A stretch of 64,000 nucleotides of DNA from Cyclobacteriaceae bacterium (GCA_019694875.1 JAIBBC010000003.1:1092199-1156198), one strand, 5' to 3'; positions 17,837-25,472 are shown, counted from the first letter of the stretch. Made by a program: numbers and translations. The notes: generated by a model from the sequence alone, not told the origin.

Positions 17837-18079
17837 ATGAACATTTTTGTCGCTAAGCTCAACTTTAAAACCCGTAAGGAAGATCTCGAAAAAGCCTTCA
17901 GCCAGTACGGCCAGGTAGCATCTGCCAAAGTCATTACCGATCGCGAAACGGGCCGCTCAAAAGGCTTCGGTTTTGTGGAAATGCCAAACGATGACGAAGC
18001 CAACAAGGCTATTGCCGCACTCAACGAAAGCGAGCTCGACGGCCGCACAATTGTGGTGAAGCCCGGCAACGCCAAATAA
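17837..18079 (+). CDS. Small RRM-domain RNA-binding protein
   Basis: 80 residues forming a single RNA recognition motif: RNP2 as IFVAKL (residues 3-8), a helix EDLEKAFSQYG, RNP1 as KGFGFVEM (residues 43-50) and the final strand TIVVKPG. Single-RRM proteins of this size are known from cyanobacteria and Bacteroidota; some are induced in the cold or bind mRNA 3' regions, and their partners here are unknown. It stands alone with its own -7 element and a strong terminator, as a highly expressed monocistronic gene would. Confidence 0.93.
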   Translation: MNIFVAKLNFKTRKEDLEKAFSQYGQVASAKVITDRETGRSKGFGFVEMPNDDEANKAIAALNESELDGRTIVVKPGNAK

Positions 18080-18104
18080 TGCCGTACACCCATATCGTTA
18101 TATC

Positions 18105-18140
18105 AGGGGCTGCCTCAAAGGCGGCCTCTTCATTTTTTTC
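18105..18140 (+). terminator. Rho-independent terminator of the RRM gene
   Basis: Ten-base-pair stem AGGGGCTGCC / GGCGGCCTCT with loop TCAAA (two G-T pairs) followed by a run of T residues. Confidence 0.85.
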
Positions 18141-18208
18141 TTTCCCGATGTTCCGCGGTCTGCTTTCGTAGTCGAAGCCAGGCAGGCCTCGCAAAGTTTA
18201 ATTTGCCG

Positions 18209-18245
18209 TCATACTGATCCCGACTTGTCGGGAGAAGCATCCCCG
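18209..18245. repeat. Short palindromic repeat R3, copy 3
   Basis: GTCATACTGATCCCGAC to GGGAGAAGCATCCCC, same hairpin as copies 1 and 2. It and copy 1 also share the right flank up to AAAATGATGC. Confidence 0.8.
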
Positions 18246-18345
18246 ATAGAGGAAAATGATGCAGACGAAGTTTAATTCTTATAGAATAACATCCCCTTCC
18301 GGTATACCACATATACCCTATTGTTAAATGCTTTCGAAACGGATT

Positions 18346-18448
18346 TTAATCCCGACAATTGAAAATGCAGGTTAGCGTTCAAGGCACGTATAGTTTCATT
18401 TTCAATGGCGGGATTAATCCTGACAAAGCATCGGCAGATGCTTTCGTC
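18346..18448. repeat. Two strong inverted repeats before the DASS transporter
   Basis: The first is a long stem: TTAATCCCGACAATTGAAAA at 18346 pairs with CATTTTCAATGGCGGGATTAA-like sequence ending at 18417, about 19 of 21 positions, around a 29-base loop. The second, 18422-18448, is GACAAAGCATC-GGCA-GATGCTTTCGTC. No coding sequence lies between 18080 and 18469; besides these stems it holds the RRM terminator and an R3 copy. The stems end only 22 bp before the transporter start, so they would lie in its 5' leader. Confidence 0.7.
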
Positions 18449-18469
18449 AGGAATGTTTAATATGCAGTC

Positions 18470-19939
18470 ATGTTTGGAGAAAAGATATTTCAGTCGGCCA
18501 AAATCACGGGATTCATCCTCGGGCCAACACTGTTTTTACTCATCAACCTTTTCGTACCCGAAACATTCATCTCTCCTCTTGCCTATAAAGTCCTTGCCGT
18601 AGCTGCATGGGTAGTGGCGTGGTGGGTTACCGATGCCGCGCCCTTTCCTGTAACAGCCCTCCTGCCCCTTGTGCTTTTCCCGTTGCTCGGGGTAATGCCT
18701 CCGTCAAAAGCAGCTGCACCATACGCCAACCCGATCATCTTTCTGTTCATGGGCGGATTCTTCATTGCCCTTGCGCTGGAGAAACATCGCCTGCACGAAC
18801 GCATTGCATTAAATCTCATTCGCCTAACGGGAACATCCGGTAACGGAATCATTCTCGGATTCATGATGGCCACCGCATTCATCAGCATGTGGATCAGCAA
18901 CACCGCTACCGCGATGATGATGCTGCCGATTGCTATCTCGGTGGTAAAGCTGATCATCCCTGAAAAAAATATGTTGCCCGGACAAAAGCTCTCGGGCGAA
19001 CAGAACTTTGCCCTCGGCCTCATGCTGGCCGTGGGGTACGCAGCCACACTGGGCGGCCTCGCTACCATCATCGGCACACCACCCAACGTAGTGTTCATCG
19101 GCCTGCTGAATGAGTTCAACGGTCAGCAGATTTCCTTTGGCAAATGGATGCTCATCGGGGTGCCCGTTGCGTTTGTACTGCTCACAGCAAACTACTTCAT
19201 CGTTACGCGCATTTTATTTCCGAACAATCTTTCCAGCGTTCAGGGGTCCGCTCAGTTACTCAACACGCGACTGAAAGAACTCGGGCCGCTTCGCAAAGAA
19301 GAAAAGCTCGTACTGGTAATCTTCTCACTCACCTCCTTCTTCTGGATATTCCAGCAACTCTTCAACGAAGCAATCTTCAAAGCCGAAGTATTGAACGACA
19401 CCAACATTGCGATGGCAGGCGGGCTGCTCATGTTCATCGTACCCGTATCGCTGAAAGAATCAAAATTCATTCTGCACTGGGACGACACAAAAAACATGGC
19501 GTGGGGCATCCTCGTCTTGTTTGGTGGCGGACTTTGTCTGGCAGAAGGTTTGGCGCAGGCGAAGATCATTGAAGCCGTGGGCAGCTGGATCGTTTCGCAA
19601 ACCGACTTCAACATTTGGTTTATTCTCATGCTGATTGCCGTGAGCGTGATCCTTTCGGAGATGATGAGCAACGTAGCGCTGGTAAATATTTTCGTGCCGG
19701 TAGTGTTTGGCATTGCGCAGGGGCTGCACATGAACCCGGTATTGCTGGCCTTGCCCGTAACACTTGCCGCGAGCATTGGCTTTATGTTCCCGATTGCCAC
19801 GCCCCCGAATGCAATTGTGTTTTCCAGCGGCTACATCCGCATGAAAGACATGGTCCGTGCCGGACTGCTTCTCAACATCGTTTCGATTATCATTATCTGG
19901 GTGGCTTCGATTACACTGGTACAGTGGGTGTTCGGGTGA
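18470..19939 (+). CDS. DASS/SLC13 family sodium-coupled anion transporter
   Basis: A 489-residue inner-membrane protein with about 11-13 hydrophobic helices. The two family repeats are visible: MWISNTATAMMMLPIA in the first half with GGLATIIGTPPNVVF, and EMMSNVALVNIFVPVV in the second half with GFMFPIATPPNAIVFSSG. The paired SNT and TPPN motifs form the sodium and carboxylate binding sites of DASS proteins, which import dicarboxylates, citrate or sulfate. The substrate cannot be read from this. The gene stands alone, preceded by inverted repeats and followed by a bidirectional terminator. Confidence 0.9.
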   Translation: MFGEKIFQSAKITGFILGPTLFLLINLFVPETFISPLAYKVLAVAAWVVAWWVTDAAPFPVTALLPLVLFPLLGVMPPSKAAAPYANPIIFLFMGGFFIALALEKHRLHERIALNLIRLTGTSGNGIILGFMMATAFISMWISNTATAMMMLPIAISVVKLIIPEKNMLPGQKLSGEQNFALGLMLAVGYAATLGGLATIIGTPPNVVFIGLLNEFNGQQISFGKWMLIGVPVAFVLLTANYFIVTRILFPNNLSSVQGSAQLLNTRLKELGPLRKEEKLVLVIFSLTSFFWIFQQLFNEAIFKAEVLNDTNIAMAGGLLMFIVPVSLKESKFILHWDDTKNMAWGILVLFGGGLCLAEGLAQAKIIEAVGSWIVSQTDFNIWFILMLIAVSVILSEMMSNVALVNIFVPVVFGIAQGLHMNPVLLALPVTLAASIGFMFPIATPPNAIVFSSGYIRMKDMVRAGLLLNIVSIIIIWVASITLVQWVFG

Positions 19940-19991
19940 GATTATCTAATTAGCATTTAAAATTGCCAAACACCAAGCGCCCGCAGTTCAC

Positions 19992-20021
19992 AAAAATGCC
20001 CCGATGAAAACGGGGCATTTT
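19992..20021. terminator. Bidirectional terminator
   Basis: AAAATGCCCCG and CGGGGCATTTT pair perfectly around the loop ATGAAAA, with A-rich and T-rich flanks on both sides. It separates the convergent transporter gene and the minus-strand gene ending at 20024. Confidence 0.9.
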
Positions 20022-20023
20022 GA

Positions 20024-20386
20024 CTATTTTATTTCTTTAACCTTCTTCCTGCACTCCTCATAATACTTTGGAGGAAATATAAAATTGGATTTCAGTTTCT
20101 TTTCCAATTCATTTAAGATTTCGTCATCTGTTTCCCAACCCTTGAGATCTTCCTCAAATTCCAAAAGCGTAAACTTTAGTTCAGCGACCAGTTTTTGATA
20201 GGTTGCAACTGCCATTCGTTTTGAATCTTTGCTTTTAGAAGGATTCGATAAATCCAACGAATCCGCCAGGAACTTCTCACCAATTGACTGATAAGTTGAT
20301 ACAACCTTTTTTCTGTCAAGTTGAGCCGTTGAATATAAATTTGCACCAAAGATCAGAATGCCTATTAAAATAATTCTTTTTCGCAT
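20024..20386 (-). CDS. Small exported hypothetical protein
   Basis: 120 residues with a clear signal peptide (MRKRIILIGILIFGANLYST, cleavage near STAQ). The mature part is lysine- and glutamate-rich and mostly helical, with CRKKVK near the end; a single cysteine is present. No family is recognised. It lies 14 bp downstream of the lipoprotein gene on the same strand and probably shares its transcript. Base composition is visibly AT-richer than the neighbouring housekeeping genes, suggesting a recently acquired or fast-evolving pair. Confidence 0.6.
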   Translation of the reverse strand: MRKRIILIGILIFGANLYSTAQLDRKKVVSTYQSIGEKFLADSLDLSNPSKSKDSKRMAVATYQKLVAELKFTLLEFEEDLKGWETDDEILNELEKKLKSNFIFPPKYYEECRKKVKEIK

Positions 20387-20400
20387 AACTCCTTTTAGCG

Positions 20401-21036
20401 TTAATTCTTAGGTAATTTGTCTTTAGCTTGTTCCGCAAGTGTCATCCAGCATCCGGCAATTGCCCATGTACGCGACATGCTTGCTTCCTTAACCGCATCG
20501 GATAAGGAATATCCTAAGCTCCAGAAGGTTTGAAATGCAGCAGCATAAGCTTCGTCCCCAACTCTCACGCAAATGTTCTCCGGATCGATAGACTCTGAAT
20601 GATTCGCATCTTTTGCATTCATACGGGAAGATTCCATCAATGCTCCGAAATCTGAGTTTTCAAAACGATATTTGTTATTCAATTCCACAATTACATTACC
20701 TAATAATTTATGATAGTCCTGAACTTCCGGAATGTTAAATACGGAATTAAATAGCACCATTTCAGAAAGAGACATTGCCTCATAATTTGATTTGCCTACA
20801 ACTGATTTCAGTTCATCAAACTGCCTGGTGTTTAGAAAATAAAGTCGCTTGGTTAACGCCTTATCTACGTCTGGTCGCATATTTATTAACTGTTGATAGT
20901 CGGGCATTCCGTGCAAAATAGAACTTAGTGCTTTTTTTGATAAGTGTTTTTTCTGCGGACTTACTGTGCTTTCAGTATCACAGCTAAAAACAATAATCAT
21001 TCCGAAAGTGAGCAATAAAGATGTTAGCTTTTTCAT
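20401..21036 (-). CDS. Hypothetical lipoprotein
   Basis: 211 residues starting MKKLTSLLLTFGMIIVFSCD, a signal peptide with lipobox FSC, so the mature protein should be lipid-anchored at Cys19. The rest is a helical domain without recognisable motif; a C-terminal segment ICVRVGDEAYAAAFQTFWSL with a later CW pair is the most structured-looking part. It is followed 14 bp later by the small exported gene. Function unknown; both genes are AT-rich. Confidence 0.65.
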   Translation of the reverse strand: MKKLTSLLLTFGMIIVFSCDTESTVSPQKKHLSKKALSSILHGMPDYQQLINMRPDVDKALTKRLYFLNTRQFDELKSVVGKSNYEAMSLSEMVLFNSVFNIPEVQDYHKLLGNVIVELNNKYRFENSDFGALMESSRMNAKDANHSESIDPENICVRVGDEAYAAAFQTFWSLGYSLSDAVKEASMSRTWAIAGCWMTLAEQAKDKLPKN

Positions 21037-21418
21037 AGTTGTGAGGATTTATTAACATCACTATCTATCAAAAACTCTTCACTCTAATTGCTCGGTGTAG
21101 GAGTTACTCCTATTAAATTTAAAGAATTCTGTGAAACAAATAATAGGTTGGCTAATGTTATCACTATTTTAATACGCCCTTTTAAGAACTTAAACCTTAG
21201 TTCACTATAAGTTTCGGTCTAGTGATGCGTTTAACCCGCCAAGCCCCTTACGATTGCCGAAGAGAATTACAACAAGTAGACAGGTACGTGGGTGTTTTGG
21301 GTAAACGGGTAAGGCAAAAATTCCCTAAATTGAGTAATAGAATAAAGGGCTATCGGCCATATGGTTTGTAGCCAAACGTTATCCAAAAGGCTTAAGACAT
21401 ACTGAAAACGGAAAAGGT
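21037..21418. other. Gene-free AT-rich interval
   Basis: 382 bp between divergent genes. No open frame or known RNA is supported. The right part ends with CCAAACGTTATCC (21372-21384), which resembles the right core of an integron attC site and stands 35 bp before the next gene. Confidence 0.4.
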
Positions 21419-22339
21419 TTGACAAACACATCACTCACATATGAACTCAGACTAATCGCCTTTATTGACATTCTCGGTTTTAAGGACATAGTAAAACAAT
21501 CGGAGGCTGACACATCTAAAATAGAGTTAATATATTCTGTTCTTAGTTATTTAAAGGACTGGGAAAAGACAGAAAAGTGGGACCTGAAATTTATTGAGAT
21601 CGAAGAAAGTGCACAATATAAAGGTGTAAGCAATTTTGATATCCGCGGTAAAACGAATACGACTTCATTTTCTGACAGTATCGTAGTTTCACTAAAGGTT
21701 GACAATAACGTAAATGAGATGGCATCAACTCTAATTGTCAACCTTGCTTACATTGGAACTGTGCTTTTAGAGAAAGGCATTTTATTTCGCGGTGGTTTGA
21801 CAATCGGGAACATAATTCATATTGATAATGGAACAGTGTTCGGACAAGGTTTGATAGATGCGTTTATGCTTGAGACAAGAAGTGCGAAGTTTCCCCGGAT
21901 TGTCCTTTCTGACAAATTACTAAGCCAACTAAACTACCCAATTACAACAAAGAGACACAGATACCCATATCACCAGTATTTAGACAGATTTGAAGATGGC
22001 TGCGTGGGTTTTCATCAATTGATTTACTACCAAGTAATTGAAAATTGGACAGAAATGACACCTGAATTATTGACAGAATCATTGCGGAAAGTGCGAAAGG
22101 TCATTGTAGACGGACTTGACTCAAGTTTTGAGAAGCCTGAAGTTTTTGAAAAATATTACTGGCTTAAAGAACAGTATAACAAATTAATTATTCTGAGTGA
22201 TTTTGATTTCGACACAAAGAAGGAAGAAAATATAAAACAAAAGATAAGAGGACTGAACGAAGGAATTGCCGGCCAAAATATTCATTACTCATACACCGAC
22301 AATTTTTATGAAAGTCGTAACAAGAAAAAAAAAGAATAG
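21419..22339 (+). CDS. Class III nucleotidyl cyclase-like protein, probably degenerate
   Basis: 306 residues. The order of motifs recalls a class III cyclase homology domain: FIDILGF (residues 15-21) at the first metal site, SFSDSIV (83-89) at the second, then FRGGLTIG (123-130) and VFGQGLIDAFMLE (140-152) with PRIVLS. In true cyclases these positions hold the metal aspartates and the substrate pocket; here both aspartates (D17, D86) are present but the usual transition-state Asn/Arg pair was not located. The C-terminal 100 residues are helical and lysine-rich. The start is TTG. It is AT-rich and flanked by attC-like sequences, so it looks transferred. Function unknown; a signalling or defence role is only a possibility. 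Confidence 0.55.
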   Translation: MTNTSLTYELRLIAFIDILGFKDIVKQSEADTSKIELIYSVLSYLKDWEKTEKWDLKFIEIEESAQYKGVSNFDIRGKTNTTSFSDSIVVSLKVDNNVNEMASTLIVNLAYIGTVLLEKGILFRGGLTIGNIIHIDNGTVFGQGLIDAFMLETRSAKFPRIVLSDKLLSQLNYPITTKRHRYPYHQYLDRFEDGCVGFHQLIYYQVIENWTEMTPELLTESLRKVRKVIVDGLDSSFEKPEVFEKYYWLKEQYNKLIILSDFDFDTKKEENIKQKIRGLNEGIAGQNIHYSYTDNFYESRNKKKKE

Positions 22340-22348
22340 AAGCCAAGT

Positions 22349-22437
22349 GCATAACAAAATGTTTAATTCATTACGCTGATAAGGGGGTATTTTTTTTATT
22401 TTCGATCAGTGTCACACCTTACGCATAAACGTTAACG
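22349..22437 (+). repeat. attC-like site between two accessory genes
   Basis: 89 bp bounded by GCATAAC (22349-22355) on the left and GTTAACG (22431-22437) on the right, with inner symmetric segments GTTTA / TAAAC and CTGAT / ATCAG. This is the R-L-spacer-L-R imperfect inverted layout of integron recombination sites. It exactly fills the gap between two co-directional AT-rich genes. No integrase is seen. Confidence 0.4.
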
Positions 22438-22447
22438 TGCATTTTTC

Positions 22448-23122
22448 ATGGATAAAACTGTCCCAAATAGTATAGACAAGGCAATTGAAGTTGCTCGGCA
22501 AAAGAATAACGAGTTTGAATACACCATTGACCTTGACGACAAAAAAATTAAAAGATTCAAAGGTTACGCGTCAATAACCTTCGACTTAAGAAATGTTGGA
22601 GAGTTTATCTCACTACTTCTTGACATAAAGAAGAAAAATGTTGAAGAACAGAATCAAGAACTTAAGATCAATCAACTAATTGAGAGAAGCCTTTTTGTTT
22701 CGTCAATAGTGACTTATGCAAGATGTTTTACCAAGACAGATGGACGGGGAATCAAATTAGAAAGTAGAGACTGTTTCGCCACAAATCAAGTTGATTTAAA
22801 AAAGCTACATGATAGTTTAATGGAGATAAGAAATCAATACTTGGCGCATGCTGGCGTTTCCAATAGTGAGAGGTTGTTTGCGAGTGTGAATTTCAATATA
22901 GTTGACAACAAAGAGGTCTCTATGAGACTTAGTTATGAAATATTTGGCCAATATGGGCTTGACAAAAATGAGATGTTGACATTCATAGAACTCGTAAAAC
23001 ACCTGATTGGATATACAATTAAGAAACGGCACGAAGCAGCAAAGGGTTATATTCAGTCCTTGACACTAGAAGAAAAGAACGGACTTTTGAAAAAAGCTTA
23101 CGACAAGAAAAACGCACGCTAA
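22448..23122 (+). CDS. Hypothetical protein with HEPN-like RxxxxxH motif
   Basis: 224 residues, largely helical and soluble. The segment MEIRNQYLAHAG (R128 to H134) has the spacing and surroundings of HEPN-domain ribonucleases, where arginine and histidine five residues apart form the active site on a helix; the preceding long helix (LLLDIKKKNVEEQ onward) also fits that fold. Many proteins with this motif are inactive or sense other molecules, so nuclease activity is a guess. Its stop codon overlaps the sequence GCTAAC, the possible left end of an attC-like site. It is AT-rich and cassette-like. No partner nucleotidyltransferase is adjacent. Confidence 0.5.
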   Translation: MDKTVPNSIDKAIEVARQKNNEFEYTIDLDDKKIKRFKGYASITFDLRNVGEFISLLLDIKKKNVEEQNQELKINQLIERSLFVSSIVTYARCFTKTDGRGIKLESRDCFATNQVDLKKLHDSLMEIRNQYLAHAGVSNSERLFASVNFNIVDNKEVSMRLSYEIFGQYGLDKNEMLTFIELVKHLIGYTIKKRHEAAKGYIQSLTLEEKNGLLKKAYDKKNAR

Positions 23123-23213
23123 CAAAAGCTATTTGCAATGCCTCGGTTCGGTAAAAATTTATAGTTTAGAATATACACTGATTGGTACCTGAGCTGCAAT
23201 TCGATAAACCACA

Positions 23214-23672
23214 ATGGAAATCTCATTAAAACCCATCGCAAAAGTTAAAAACTCCCGCACCGAACCGATCGATGATCACTGGGAGTCTGTCATTGCCGAG
23301 ATCGAACTTGCCGACCACATTCCCACAGAAGCCTTTGATAACATCTCTGATTTTTCACACCTGGAAATCATCTATTACTTCGACAAAGTAAAAAGTGATG
23401 ACATCGTTTTTTCAGGCAGACCGAGAGGAAACCCAAACTATCCTGTAACGGGCATTTTGGCGCAGCGCAAAAAAGACCGCCCCAATACCATCGGCCTGTG
23501 CACGGTTGAACTGCTGGAACACAAGGGCCGCACCATCAAAGTGAAGTACCTCGATGCCATTAACGGCACCCCCGTGCTCGACATCAAACCCGTATTCCGC
23601 GAGTTCCAGCCCAAACAACAAATCCGCCAACCGGATTGGGTTGCCGACCTGATGAAGAATTATTGGAAATAG
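23214..23672 (+). CDS. trmO: tRNA (N6-threonylcarbamoyladenosine-37) methyltransferase TrmO
   Basis: Methylates t6A to m6t6A in certain tRNAs using S-adenosylmethionine. The 152-residue protein is a single beta-barrel UPF0066 domain with its signatures: FSHLEIIYYFDK, RPRGNPNYPVTGILAQR, RPNTIGLCTVELL and LDAINGTPVLDIKP. Length and motif order are those of the family. It stands alone between accessory genes and the antitoxin gene, with higher GC than its left-hand neighbours. The t6A-synthesis gene tsaC at 14252 makes its substrate modification. Confidence 0.93.
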   Translation: MEISLKPIAKVKNSRTEPIDDHWESVIAEIELADHIPTEAFDNISDFSHLEIIYYFDKVKSDDIVFSGRPRGNPNYPVTGILAQRKKDRPNTIGLCTVELLEHKGRTIKVKYLDAINGTPVLDIKPVFREFQPKQQIRQPDWVADLMKNYWK

Positions 23673-23783
23673 ACCCAGTTGCAAAAGCGAATGTTTAAAT
23701 GAACTCGTTGAAACAAATTGAAACTTTGCGACAAAGAAATGATTCCTGATTTTTAGTAACTTGTGGTTACAACATTGAGAACT

Positions 23784-23972
23784 ATGACGGCAAAAGAGAT
23801 CAAATCAGAAATTCAGAAATCTCTCGATAACGTTCCTGAAAGTGTGCTTCGGGACGTGCTGGACTTTTTGAAAACCGTGGAGAAACAGCCGGCAGACAGG
23901 TTGAACCTGATGAAGAATTTGAGAGACATTTTGACCGAAGATAAAGAACTTCTCGAGCGACTAGCCAAATGA
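23784..23972 (+). CDS. Putative antitoxin partner of Doc
   Basis: 62 residues from the ATG at 23784 (the frame is open seven codons further up, from a GTG). A helix ESVLRDVLDFLKTVEK followed by a charged C-terminal tail is typical of small DUF2281-like or ParD-like antitoxins. It overlaps the toxin start by four bases (ATGA), so the two are translationally coupled. It does not resemble the Phd antitoxin that classically pairs with Doc, so the pair is a non-canonical combination. Confidence 0.7.
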   Translation: MTAKEIKSEIQKSLDNVPESVLRDVLDFLKTVEKQPADRLNLMKNLRDILTEDKELLERLAK

Positions 23973-24340
23973 TTGGAATTAGCGAGGTAGAACAAATCCA
24001 TGAAATTCTAATTGAACGGTTTGGCGGAGCGAAGGGAATCAGTGACAGGGGAATTTTAGAGTCCGCTATCGGAAGGCCTTTTCAGACCTTTGACGGGAAA
24101 GATTTGTATCCCGGACCCGTTGACAAAGCAGCCGCTATTTTTGAGAGCATCATTTCCAATCACCCATTTGTTGACGGCAACAAAAGGACTGCCTATGTTC
24201 TTATGCGTTTGATCCTAAAGACAAATCAACTTGACATTGACGTTGACCAGGATGCCAAATATGACTTTGTACTCCAGGCTGCAAGCGGACAATTGACGTT
24301 CGTTAAAATCAGGGCGTGGATTGAGCATAACCTGAAATAG
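23969..24340 (+). CDS. doc: Death-on-curing (Doc) family toxin
   Basis: 123-residue Fic-fold protein with the motif HPFVDGNKRTA (residues 65-75). Classical Fic AMP-transferases have HPFxxGNGR; the K in the GNKR position marks the Doc branch, which phosphorylates elongation factor Tu and stops translation. FGGAKGISDRGILESAIGRP near the N-terminus is the usual Doc opening. The overlap with the antitoxin gene is characteristic of type II modules. A GCCTAAC motif 20 bp after the stop could be the edge of a gene cassette. Confidence 0.9.
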   Translation: MIGISEVEQIHEILIERFGGAKGISDRGILESAIGRPFQTFDGKDLYPGPVDKAAAIFESIISNHPFVDGNKRTAYVLMRLILKTNQLDIDVDQDAKYDFVLQAASGQLTFVKIRAWIEHNLK

Positions 24341-24454
24341 GCAACAAAACCACTATGCTGCCTAACGACCATTGCCGGATTTTTAACTATTTAACTGCAA
24401 GCAGAATCTTGTTCATTGCCTGAAGGAAATTACACCAGAGCACTTGTCAAAAGC

Positions 24455-24520
24455 GTTAGAGTACACCCCGGAAAAGAATTGGAGCACCCCCAAAAAGAAT
24501 TAGCGCACCCCGGAAAAGAG
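24455..24520. repeat. Degenerate tandem repeat, about three units of 21-23 bp
   Basis: Units built on TTAGAG-(TA)CACCCCGGAAAAGAA: at 24456, 24479 and 24500, with the first two bases longer. It directly precedes a longer 21-bp array with different sequence but the same period. Confidence 0.6.
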
Positions 24521-24539
24521 TTAGAGCAGTGCGAGCGGG

Positions 24540-24812
24540 AAAACTCGTGATACGAAGTATAAAACTCGCGATACGAAGTATAAAACTCGCGATACAAAGT
24601 ATAAAACCCGCGACTGTAAGTATAAAACCTGCGACTGCAACTGTAAATCCCGTGACTGTAACTGTAAAACCCGCGACTGTAACTGTAAAACTCGCGACTG
24701 TAGGTATGAAACTCCCGACTGCAAGTATGGAACCCCCGACTGCAAATATGGAACTCGCGACTGCGATTATAAAACTCTTGACTGCAACCGTAAATCCCGC
24801 GACTGTAACTTC
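24540..24812. repeat. 21-bp minisatellite, 13 units
   Basis: Thirteen consecutive 21-bp units, 24540 to 24812 with no length change, on the pattern AAAACTCGCGACTGTAACTGT. The first three carry GATACGAAGTAT instead of GACTGTAAGTAT. Because 21 is a multiple of three, long frames with heptad-repeat translations appear on both strands; no start region or partner gene supports them and they are treated as by-products. The interval 24341-24917 holds no other gene. Confidence 0.9.
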
Positions 24813-24849
24813 AAATCTGCTACCCATGTCCGCGCATTTGCCCCTCTCT

Positions 24850-24876
24850 TTGTCGCATGTACACCCTCTTTAACTG
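24850..24876 (+). promoter_or_regulatory. Shared upstream motif, copy 1
   Basis: TTGTCGCATGTACACCC followed by TCTTTAACTG, 68 bp before the ATG of the first DHFR-like gene. A near copy lies at the same distance before the second. Likely a common promoter or operator. Confidence 0.5.
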
Positions 24877-24917
24877 AATTTTCTTGCCGAGCTTCACAGA
24901 AATAAAAATTTTACGGC

Positions 24918-25472
24918 ATGAGAAAAGTAATTGCAGCCATTAACATCTCGCTTGACGGGTTTTGTGACCACACCATCGGCATCGTCAATGCTGAGCTTCA
25001 TAACCATTACACAGAGCTTATAAAAAATGCAGGCGTATTGCTATACGGCCGCACCACCTATCAGATGATGGAAAGCTACTGGCCCGAACTGGTTAAAAAT
25101 CCCAGTGGTGAACAATCATCTGACGATTTTGCCCTCGCCATCGATAACATTCAGAAGGTCGTTTTCTCGCATACGCTGAAACACGTGGCGTGGAAAAACA
25201 CCACGCTCGCTACCCGCAGCCTGAAAGAAGAAGTTATCGCGCTCCGCCAGCAACCGGGTAACGACATCTTTGCAGGCAGTCCGGGTTTGATCGACCAGCT
25301 CACCGCCCTTAACCTGATCGATGAATACCAGCTTTGCATTCATCCGGTTATTGCCGGAAGTGGTTTGCCGCTCTTCAAACATGTGTCCAACACAATTGAG
25401 CTTCAGCTTCTCAAAACAAAAACCTTCTCCACTGGTGTGATGATAAACTGGTATCAGCCTGCGAAAAAATAA
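24918..25472 (+). CDS. Dihydrofolate reductase family (RibD C-terminal fold) protein, paralogue 1
   Basis: 184 residues with the RibD/DHFR-like reductase fold: an N-terminal strand MRKVIAAINISLDGFCDH, YGRTTYQMMESYWPE, VFSHTLKHVAWKNT, the glycine turn IFAGSPGLIDQLTALNLIDE and PVIAGSGLPLFK. These match small stand-alone NADPH-dependent reductases of the YwjB/YyaP type, whose natural substrates are mostly unknown. The gene is not the housekeeping folate enzyme. It is followed 90 bp later by a paralogue with the same motif upstream. Confidence 0.85.
   Translation: MRKVIAAINISLDGFCDHTIGIVNAELHNHYTELIKNAGVLLYGRTTYQMMESYWPELVKNPSGEQSSDDFALAIDNIQKVVFSHTLKHVAWKNTTLATRSLKEEVIALRQQPGNDIFAGSPGLIDQLTALNLIDEYQLCIHPVIAGSGLPLFKHVSNTIELQLLKTKTFSTGVMINWYQPAKK

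Noticed and set aside
21419-23122. A complete Pycsar- or CBASS-like defence pair (cyclase plus effector)
   Set aside because: The second gene has no TIR, membrane or nuclease effector signature beyond a HEPN-like motif, and an attC-like boundary separates the two genes, so they look like independent cassettes.
24456-24873. Heptad-repeat open frames on both strands as genes
   Set aside because: They arise from a 21-bp tandem repeat whose period keeps all frames open; no ribosome-binding site, domain or partner gene supports them.
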